A DNA stretch of 64,000 nucleotides from assembly GCF_910586915.1 (NCBI RefSeq), contig NZ_CAJULN010000013.1, forward strand, positions 1 through 64,000, written 5' to 3'. The stretch is from an uncultured Bacteroides sp. (GTDB taxonomy: Bacteria > Bacteroidota > Bacteroidia > Bacteroidales > Bacteroidaceae). The notes beneath the pieces were generated by a model. It did no database searches, was not told where the DNA came from, and worked only from the letters and a program-made list of their open reading frames with translations. Shown here in pieces: positions 53,802 through 61,004 of this stretch. The translations under genes and the position numbers were made by a program. The first letter of the stretch is position 1, and the number at the start of each line of letters is the position of its first letter.

Positions 53802-55031
53802 ATGAAAAAAATAACTTATATACTGATGTCTTTGTGCTGCCTGGCGTTGTATAGTTGCGGCATGACAGAACCCTGGAAAGATTGGGAAAATGAAGGAAAC
53901 TTGGGCGAGGATCGTCTGCGCCCTTCGGAAGTGAAAAGAGTGCTGTGCGGAGCGGATGGATGGAAGATGACTTATGAAGACGTCACTTTCTACTTCCGGT
54001 TCGGTGAGGAAGGAACGGCAGATTCCGACTCGGATGAGAAAATATTGGAAAATTCTGTAAAGACTGACTATAAACTGGATTTTCAAGGGGGAGAAATCGT
54101 GTTGCTTACTCTGTCAAACGGGGGGATGATGCGCTATCTGAGCGATAATCAGGAAAGCACGTTTGTCATTACCGGTTATTCGGATACGCAAATCACTGCC
54201 AAAGGACAGACCTATGGAAAACCGATGACTTTGGTTACAGTCACCGATGCGGAGATGAAGCAGGCAAAAGATAAAAAAGAACAGTTTATAATAGCCCAAA
54301 ACAAGAAACAGGCGATTGAAAAACTGAAGTCGGAATTGGGCAACGGCGAACTTCGCAGTGCAAACAATGCATTCTATGCACACTATTCAATTGCCTGCAA
54401 CGATGATGTGTGGAAGATTAAGATTTCACATCTGGACGGCAAAGTGTTGAAGCATACCGAGTATGCGATGACATTGACTACTTCCGATGATGTAAAGGCT
54501 GTATTGGATATTGAAGGATTGACGGTAAACGGCGAGGCGGTCAAAGCGATTTATTTCGATTATGCTACAAGCGGCCTGACAACGGATAATCCGGCTGTGA
54601 AGGTAACTTTGAACAAGAGTTCGGACATTGTAGACCGATATAACTCTTCTTGGAAAACACACATCGTCGACCGCGATTATATCTGTGATAAGTTTGCCGG
54701 AATGCCTGCTCAGGTGGAATTTGACGACCGTTCTCCCCGACATATTGTAGTTTGTCCGGGTTCAAATGATTCGGGACAGTGGCATTACATCTTCTTTATT
54801 TTGCAGGCAACGGCAGATGTACAGGCTGGTCGTGTGCATTTTGAAGACAGAGGGGTGGAATATCTCTTTGGAAATTATGGGGATGATGCCGGATTGGTAA
54901 GGCAAATAGAAGCGGTTGATAATTTCTTGAATTTCAATTACGCACAAAGCGGTTTCTGGATGCTTGAGGATGGAGAATATCTCTATGCCCTTAGCACCGA
55001 TTCCGATGAGTGGTTCAGAATGAAACAATAA
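53802..55031 (+). CDS. DUF4302-type lipoprotein
   Basis: A 409-residue lipoprotein: signal MKKITYILMSLCCLALYSCG with the lipidated Cys at 19. The mature start (EDRLRPSEVKRVLCGADGWK, then MTYEDVTFYFRFGEEG) resembles the DUF4302 family found next to SusD genes in Bacteroidetes. The rest is beta-rich with a charged helix near 145-170. These proteins are often surface accessory components, but no activity is known. It lies 26 bases after the protease gene and is the last gene of the first half of the PUL. Confidence 0.75.
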   Translation: MKKITYILMSLCCLALYSCGMTEPWKDWENEGNLGEDRLRPSEVKRVLCGADGWKMTYEDVTFYFRFGEEGTADSDSDEKILENSVKTDYKLDFQGGEIVLLTLSNGGMMRYLSDNQESTFVITGYSDTQITAKGQTYGKPMTLVTVTDAEMKQAKDKKEQFIIAQNKKQAIEKLKSELGNGELRSANNAFYAHYSIACNDDVWKIKISHLDGKVLKHTEYAMTLTTSDDVKAVLDIEGLTVNGEAVKAIYFDYATSGLTTDNPAVKVTLNKSSDIVDRYNSSWKTHIVDRDYICDKFAGMPAQVEFDDRSPRHIVVCPGSNDSGQWHYIFFILQATADVQAGRVHFEDRGVEYLFGNYGDDAGLVRQIEAVDNFLNFNYAQSGFWMLEDGEYLYALSTDSDEWFRMKQ

Positions 55032-55047
55032 CGACCCGTTAAAATCG

Positions 55048-55090
55048 AGCAAGAAAGATAGCAGTTTTTTTACTTGCTTTCTTTCTTGCT
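55048..55090 (+). terminator. Possible weak terminator between PUL halves
   Basis: AGCAAGAAAG (55048-55057) and CTTTCTTGCT (55081-55090) form a 10-bp stem around a 23-base T-rich loop, followed by TCTGTTTCTT. The large loop and imperfect T-tract make it a weak candidate. Confidence 0.4.
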
Positions 55091-55157
55091 TCTGTTTCTT
55101 ATTTGTACGCTGTTTCTCTCTTGCTGTTTTTAATTGATTGATTGTTAAAAGAATAAT

Positions 55158-55171
55158 TTGTGCTCTATTTG
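55158..55171 (+). promoter_or_regulatory. Second copy of the PUL 14-base motif and possible promoter
   Basis: TTGTGCTCTATTTG is identical to the copy at 46824-46837. Its TTTG end (55168-55171) followed 21 bases later by CATTTTTG (55193-55200) resembles a promoter with one -7 mismatch. It would drive the GH92 genes separately, with a leader of about 105 bases. The rest of 55032-55314 is AT-rich with nothing else seen. Confidence 0.5.
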
Positions 55172-55314
55172 ACTTGTAGTTCTCTACTCTGACATTTTTG
55201 TCCGGGTGTGCTTTTTGTCACGCCAGAGTATATTTCCTAATTTAATATTGCGTTAATTTGTCATGCGAATAACAATACTCGCTAATCTAATATTAATAGT
55301 TTAATTCTTATATC

Positions 55315-57600
55315 ATGAATAAACAGAAACTACTGTCTGTCACAATGGCCCTACTATTGGGAGTCTCTTCTGCCTTTGCGCAAAAGCAACCGGTGGACTA
55401 CGTAAATCCCCTGATGGGAACCGACTCTAAAATTTCACTTTCCAACGGAAACACTTATCCTGCCATCGCACTGCCCTGGGGGATGAACTTCTGGATGCCA
55501 CAGACCGGAAAGATGGGAGACGGTTGGGCTTACACATATGCTTCTGACAAAATCAGAGGTTTCAAGCAGACTCATCAGCCCAGTCCGTGGATTAACGACT
55601 ACGGACAGTTTTCCATCATGCCGATGACCAAACAACTGAAGATTGATCAGGATAGTCGTGCCTGTTGGTTTTCGCATAAGGCGGAGAAAGCAACTCCTTA
55701 TTATTATAGTGTTTATTTGTCGGAGTATAACATGACAACGGAGATTGCCCCGACGGAGCGTTGTGCATATTTTCGTTTTACTTTCCCCGAAGCGTCCGAT
55801 GCTTATGTGGTAGTCGATGCTTTCGACCGTGGTTCGTATGTGAAGGTGATTCCCGAAGAAAACAAGATTGTAGGTTATACGACGCGCAACAGTGGCGGCG
55901 TTCCGCAGAACTTCAGAAACTACTTTGTGATAGAGTTTGACAAGCCTTTTACCTTTAATAAAGTATGGGCAGACTATCATTTGGTAGAGACACATCTTGA
56001 ACTCCAATCCAATCACGTAGGTGCTGCCATCGGTTTTTCGACAAAGAAAGGCGAGCAGGTGCACGCCAAAGTGGCTTCCTCGTTCATCAGCCCCGAACAG
56101 GCGGAACTGAATCTGAAAGAAATCGGAAACAAAACATTCGAACAGACCCGGGAAGCCGGACGGAAGGCCTGGAATGATGTATTGGGACGTATCAGCGTCG
56201 AAGACAACGATGAAAACCGGATGCGTACCTTCTATTCCTGCCTATATCGTTCGGTATTGTTCCCCCGTATGTTCCACGAAGTGAATGCGAAAGGCGAAAC
56301 GGTACATTACAGCCCTTATAACGGTGAGATTCGTCCGGGATATATGTTTACCGATACCGGGTTCTGGGATACGTTCCGTTGCCTGTTTCCATTTGTCAAT
56401 CTGGTATATCCTTCGATGGGAGCGAAGATGCAAGAAGGACTGTTGAATACATACCTTGAAAGCGGTTTCTTCCCCGAATGGGCGAGTCCGGGACATCGCG
56501 GCTGTATGGTCGGAAACAATTCGGCTTCCGTAGTGGCAGATGCTTTTATGAAGAATGTGACCAAAGCGGATGCTGAGAAAATGTATGAAGGTCTGCTCAG
56601 AGGAGCCAACAGCGTACATCCGAGAGTATCTACAACAGGGCGCCGTGGATACGAATATTATAATAAATTAGGTTATGTGCCCTACGATGTGAAGATTAAC
56701 GAGAATGCTGCGCGTACATTGGAGTATGCATACGATGACTGGTGCATCTACCGTATGGGTGAAAAGTTGGGCCGTCCGGCAGAAGAACTCGAACTCTACA
56801 AGAGCAGAAGTCAGAACTACCGCAACCTGTTCGACCCCGAAACAAAACTGATGCGCGGTAAAAACGCCGACGGAACCTTCCAGACTCCTTTCAACCCGTT
56901 CAAGTGGGGAGATGCATTTACCGAAGGAAACAGTTGGCATTATACGTGGTCTGTATTCCACGATGTGCAGGGATTGGCCGATTTGATGGGCGGCAGAAAG
57001 ATGTTTGTCAGTATGCTCGATTCCGTATTCAGCCTTCCGCCGGTATTTGACGACAGCTATTACGGAGGGGTGATTCATGAAATCCGTGAAATGGAGATTG
57101 CCAATATGGGTAACTATGCGCACGGCAACCAGCCTATCCAGCATATGATTTACCTCTACAACTATGCAGGCGAGCCCTGGAAAGCCCAGTACTGGTTGCG
57201 TGAAGTGATGAACCGCCTTTACTTTGCCACTCCCGACGGTTATTGTGGCGACGAGGACAACGGCCAGACCTCTGCCTGGTATGTGTTTACAGCTTTAGGT
57301 TTCTATCCGGTATGCCCGGGTAGCAATGAATATGTGATGGGCGCCCCTTATTTCAAAAAAGCGACAATCGCCCTGGAGAACGGCAAGAAGTTGGAAATCT
57401 CCGCTCCTAAAAACAGCGACGCCAATCGTTACATCCGTTCGATGAGTTATAACGGTAAGAATTATACAAAGAATTACCTCAATCACTTCGACCTGCTGAA
57501 AGGCGGACGTCTGGTATTTGATATGGATAATAAACCGAATAAGGGAAGAGGCGTCAACGAATCCGATTTTCCCTATTCCTTCTCTCGTGATAAAAAGTAA
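55315..57600 (+). CDS. GH92-family alpha-mannosidase (first)
   Basis: Exo-acting, calcium-dependent, inverting alpha-mannosidase family. The 761-residue protein has a Sec type I signal (MALLLGVSSAFAQ), so it is periplasmic or secreted. DYVNPLMGTDSKISLSNGNT opens an N-terminal beta-domain, followed by the (alpha/alpha)6 barrel: FWDTFRCLFPFVNLVYP, TEGNSWHYTWSVFHDVQGL and the carboxylate loop G-D646-E647-D648-NGQTSAWY. The +1-site loop reads HGNQPIQH and the THLSGTG motif of the other two copies is THQPSPW here, so this enzyme is the divergent member and may have a different linkage preference. Confidence 0.93.
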   Translation: MNKQKLLSVTMALLLGVSSAFAQKQPVDYVNPLMGTDSKISLSNGNTYPAIALPWGMNFWMPQTGKMGDGWAYTYASDKIRGFKQTHQPSPWINDYGQFSIMPMTKQLKIDQDSRACWFSHKAEKATPYYYSVYLSEYNMTTEIAPTERCAYFRFTFPEASDAYVVVDAFDRGSYVKVIPEENKIVGYTTRNSGGVPQNFRNYFVIEFDKPFTFNKVWADYHLVETHLELQSNHVGAAIGFSTKKGEQVHAKVASSFISPEQAELNLKEIGNKTFEQTREAGRKAWNDVLGRISVEDNDENRMRTFYSCLYRSVLFPRMFHEVNAKGETVHYSPYNGEIRPGYMFTDTGFWDTFRCLFPFVNLVYPSMGAKMQEGLLNTYLESGFFPEWASPGHRGCMVGNNSASVVADAFMKNVTKADAEKMYEGLLRGANSVHPRVSTTGRRGYEYYNKLGYVPYDVKINENAARTLEYAYDDWCIYRMGEKLGRPAEELELYKSRSQNYRNLFDPETKLMRGKNADGTFQTPFNPFKWGDAFTEGNSWHYTWSVFHDVQGLADLMGGRKMFVSMLDSVFSLPPVFDDSYYGGVIHEIREMEIANMGNYAHGNQPIQHMIYLYNYAGEPWKAQYWLREVMNRLYFATPDGYCGDEDNGQTSAWYVFTALGFYPVCPGSNEYVMGAPYFKKATIALENGKKLEISAPKNSDANRYIRSMSYNGKNYTKNYLNHFDLLKGGRLVFDMDNKPNKGRGVNESDFPYSFSRDKK

Positions 57601-57605
57601 GCAGC

Positions 57606-59954
57606 ATGAATAAGATGAAAAAGAGAGCATTGATGATGGCTATGGCGGCGGCAACCTTGTCCGCCATAGCCCAGCAACCGGCAGATTACGTGAATCCGAT
57701 TATCGGGACAAACGGGATGGGACATACTTTCCCTGGTGCTTGTACTCCTTTTGGATGGGTACAGTTGAGTCCGGACACAGACACAATTCCGCACAATGTG
57801 AATGGCGCTTATCAGAAGAATGCGTATGAGTATTGTGCCGGCTACCAGTATCGGGATAAAACCATCGTAGGTTTCAGCCACACGCACCTTAGCGGTACGG
57901 GACATTCCGACTTGGGAGACATCCTGCTGATGCCTGCCGTGGGCGATGTGAAGTTGAATCCCGGACGGGCGGACTATCCGGAAGAGGGATACCGTTCGCG
58001 TTTCGACCATGCTACGGAAAAAGCCACTCCCGGATACTACGAAGTGATGCTGGACGACTATGGAATTAAAGCGCAACTGACAGCTACACAGCGGACGGGC
58101 GTACATAAATACACCTTTCCGAAAGGAACGGACGGTCATCTGATTCTGGACTTGGTGCATGGCATTTACAATTACGACGGCAAAGTATTGTGGGCAAACC
58201 TACGGGTGGAGAACGATACGCTGCTCACGGGATACCGCATCACCAACGGATGGGCACGTACGAATTATACCTATTTTGCCATCTCCTTGTCGCAGCCCAT
58301 CAAGGAGTACGGATATAAGGATAAGGAAAAGGTATTGTACAACGGCTTTTGGCGTCGTTTCAAGTTGGAGAAGAACTTCCCCGAAATTACCGGCCGGAAG
58401 ATTGCGGCCTACTTCCACTTCGATACGGCTCAAAACCCCGAATTGGTTGTAAAGGTAGCCTTGTCGGCAGTCAGCACGGAAGGCGCTCTGAAGAACCTGC
58501 GTGCCGAGGCTTCCGGAAAGAGTTTCGAGCAGTTGGCCGAAGCAGCCCGAACGGATTGGAACAGCGAACTGGACCATTTCGAGATTGAAGGAACACGCGA
58601 CCAGAAGGCGATGTTCTACACCTCGCTTTATCACACCATGATTAACCCGTCGGTATATATGGACGTAGACGGTGCTTATCGCGGACTGGACCATAACATA
58701 CATCAGGCGAAAGGATTTACCAACTACACGATATTTTCGCTTTGGGATACATACCGTGCGGAACATCCGTTCCTCAACCTGTTGAAGCCCGAGCGCAATG
58801 CCGATATGGTGGAATCAATGATTAAGCATGAGCAGCAGAGCGTGCATGGTATGCTGCCGATATGGAGCCTGATGGGAAACGAGAACTGGTGCATGAGCGG
58901 CTATCATGCGGTGTCCGTGCTGGCGGATGCCATCGCCAAAGGAGTCTTTACCCATGTGGATGAGGCCTTGCCGGCAATGGTGAGCACATCCACCGTTCCT
59001 TACTATGAGGGGGTTGCCGATTATATGAAGTTAGGCTATATCCCGTTGGATAAAAGCGGTACGGCAGCTTCTACTACGCTGGAATATGCATATGATGACT
59101 GGACCATTTATCAGACAGCCTTGAAAGCCGGCAACAAGGAGATAGCGGACACTTACCGCAAGCGTGCTCTCAACTACCGTAACATTTACGATACGAGCAT
59201 CGGCTTTGCCCGTCCCCGTTACAGTGACGGCACATTCAAAAAAGAGTTTGATGTGTTACAAACCTATGGTGAAGGATTCATCGAAGGCAATTCATGGAAT
59301 TTCTCCTTCCACGTGCCGCACGATGTGTTCGGTATGATTGACCTGATGGGAGGGGAAAAGACATTCGTACGGAAACTGGACGAGCTCTTCTCCATGCATC
59401 TGCCGGAGAAGTACTACGAGCATAACGAAGACATCACCGAAGAGTGCCTGGTGGGCGGATACGTACATGGCAATGAGCCGAGCCATCATGTCCCTTATTT
59501 ATACGCATGGACTTCCCAACCGTGGAAAACCCAATACTGGCTGCGCGAAATCCTGAACAAGATGTACAAGAACGACATCAACGGCTTAGGCGGCAACGAC
59601 GACTGCGGACAGATGTCGGCCTGGTATCTTTTCTCTGTGATGGGCTTCTATCCGGTTTGTCCGGGCACAGACCAGTATGTATTGGGAGCTCCCTACCTGC
59701 CTTACCTGAAGCTGACACTTCCCAACGGGAAGACACTGGAAATCAAAGCGCCGGGCGTGAGCGACAAGAAGCGGTACGTACAGTCGTTGAAACTCAACGG
59801 CGAGGCTTACGGCAGAATGTACATCACACACGAGGACATTCTGAAAGGGGGCGTATGGGAATTTACAATGTCGGCCTCGCCCAACAAGCGTCGCGGAGTG
59901 TCGGCGCAAGACAAACCTTATTCATTGACCGACGGAATCAAACAACAGCATTAA
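57606..59954 (+). CDS. GH92-family alpha-mannosidase (second)
   Basis: A 782-residue GH92 enzyme five bases after the first. The signal peptide is ALMMAMAAATLSAIAQ. Motifs are ADYVNPIIGTNGMGHTFPGA, GFSHTHLSGTGHSDLGDILL, FSLWDTYRAEHPFLNLL, FIEGNSWNFSFHVPHDVFGM, VHGNEPSHHVPYLYAW (His621, Glu624) and GG-N664-D665-D666-CGQMSAWYLF. The first acidic residue of the D-x-D-type pair seen in the first enzyme is Asn here. The exact linkage cannot be read from sequence. Translation is likely coupled with the upstream gene. Confidence 0.94.
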   Translation: MNKMKKRALMMAMAAATLSAIAQQPADYVNPIIGTNGMGHTFPGACTPFGWVQLSPDTDTIPHNVNGAYQKNAYEYCAGYQYRDKTIVGFSHTHLSGTGHSDLGDILLMPAVGDVKLNPGRADYPEEGYRSRFDHATEKATPGYYEVMLDDYGIKAQLTATQRTGVHKYTFPKGTDGHLILDLVHGIYNYDGKVLWANLRVENDTLLTGYRITNGWARTNYTYFAISLSQPIKEYGYKDKEKVLYNGFWRRFKLEKNFPEITGRKIAAYFHFDTAQNPELVVKVALSAVSTEGALKNLRAEASGKSFEQLAEAARTDWNSELDHFEIEGTRDQKAMFYTSLYHTMINPSVYMDVDGAYRGLDHNIHQAKGFTNYTIFSLWDTYRAEHPFLNLLKPERNADMVESMIKHEQQSVHGMLPIWSLMGNENWCMSGYHAVSVLADAIAKGVFTHVDEALPAMVSTSTVPYYEGVADYMKLGYIPLDKSGTAASTTLEYAYDDWTIYQTALKAGNKEIADTYRKRALNYRNIYDTSIGFARPRYSDGTFKKEFDVLQTYGEGFIEGNSWNFSFHVPHDVFGMIDLMGGEKTFVRKLDELFSMHLPEKYYEHNEDITEECLVGGYVHGNEPSHHVPYLYAWTSQPWKTQYWLREILNKMYKNDINGLGGNDDCGQMSAWYLFSVMGFYPVCPGTDQYVLGAPYLPYLKLTLPNGKTLEIKAPGVSDKKRYVQSLKLNGEAYGRMYITHEDILKGGVWEFTMSASPNKRRGVSAQDKPYSLTDGIKQQH

Positions 59955-59977
59955 TAAAATAAAATCAAGAAAAGAAG

Positions 59978-60772
59978 ATGAAAAAGAGACATTTGGTATA
60001 TGCAGTGAGCCTGATGGTGGGTCTGGGAGCTTGTGCCGCAAGTGCGAAGAAGCAAGCCGAAGCCAGCGCCGACGCATGGAAAAGTTACAATGTAGGAACA
60101 ATCCTGTTTGAAGATAAAGCACCGGAGACGAAAGGTTCCGATATTTATCACCGCATCATTCCCGATGCGGAATCTTACATCAAAGAGCAGGCACGAACTG
60201 TATTGGCTACGCTTTACAATTCGCCCGAAGACAGCATTACGCCGGTGAACAAGATACATTATACGCTGGAAGACATTGATGGAGTTTCTGCCAAAGGCGG
60301 CAGCAACGGCGACGTCAGCATCTTCTACAGCACGCGCCACATCGAGAAATCGTTTGCGGAAAACGATACGGCAAAGTTGTTCTTCGAAACGCGCGGGGTA
60401 CTGTTGCACGAGTTGACGCACGCTTACCAGTTGGAGCCGCAAGGGATAGGCTCCTACGGAACCAGCCGTGTCGTATGGGCCTTTATAGAAGGAATGGCCG
60501 ATGCGGTGCGTGTAGCCAACGGTGGTTTCGACGGCCCGAATGCACGTCCGAAAGGAGGAAATTACATGGACGGTTACCGGACGGCAGGTTATTTCTTCGT
60601 TTGGTTGCGCGACAATAAAGACCCCGAATTCCTGCGTAAGTTCAACCGCAGCACGCTTGAAGTGGTACCCTGGTCGTTCGACGGAGCCATCAAGCACATC
60701 TTGGGAGAAGAGTACAGTATCGATGAATTATGGCATGAATATCAGATTGCCGTAGGCGACATACAGGTATAA
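59978..60772 (+). CDS. Basic secretory protein family lipoprotein, HExxH metallopeptidase-like
   Basis: A 264-residue lipoprotein (signal with LGAC lipobox, Cys19). The domain matches the plant/bacterial basic secretory protein (BSP) family: RGVLLHELTHAYQLEPQGIG with His144-Glu145-x-x-His148, then WAFIEGMADAVRVANGGFDG supplying the third ligand region, and a YMDGYRTAGYFFVWL helix. The gluzincin-like motif suggests zinc protease activity, which is plausible but little tested in this family. It is in the GH92 operon, 23 bases after the second GH92 gene, pointing to attack on the protein part of a glycoprotein. Confidence 0.85.
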   Translation: MKKRHLVYAVSLMVGLGACAASAKKQAEASADAWKSYNVGTILFEDKAPETKGSDIYHRIIPDAESYIKEQARTVLATLYNSPEDSITPVNKIHYTLEDIDGVSAKGGSNGDVSIFYSTRHIEKSFAENDTAKLFFETRGVLLHELTHAYQLEPQGIGSYGTSRVVWAFIEGMADAVRVANGGFDGPNARPKGGNYMDGYRTAGYFFVWLRDNKDPEFLRKFNRSTLEVVPWSFDGAIKHILGEEYSIDELWHEYQIAVGDIQV

Positions 60773-60865
60773 TACGAATGATTGCCCGCTTCTCTCCCTT
60801 TGCCCGTCAGACGGTGTGCTTATGGCTTTAAAATCAACTTGTTACAGCGCATATATAAGCTGCGT

Positions 60866-60955
60866 GCAGGACATATAGATGCTGGACGCAGGAGATATAG
60901 ATGCTACAGATTGGACATATATGTGCTGGAAACAGGAGATATAGATGCTGGAAAT
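60866..60955. repeat. 22-bp tandem repeat array B
   Basis: Four 22-bp units with plus-strand consensus AGGACATATAGATGCTGGA plus three variable bases lie between the BSP and third GH92 genes. A weaker fifth unit may precede it at about 60846. It is the same family as array A at 46584-46672 but inverted; one unit pair is identical over 21 bases between the arrays. Confidence 0.85.
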
Positions 60956-61004
60956 CGGTCATGTGGCGAGTGCGGATAGCGGGCAATGAAAGCAACAATT
61001 GAAT

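Noticed and set aside
60782..60979. Small plus-strand frame before the third GH92 gene
   Set aside because: Runs through repeat array B; the resemblance to the frame at 46518-46727 comes from the shared repeat, not from a gene family.
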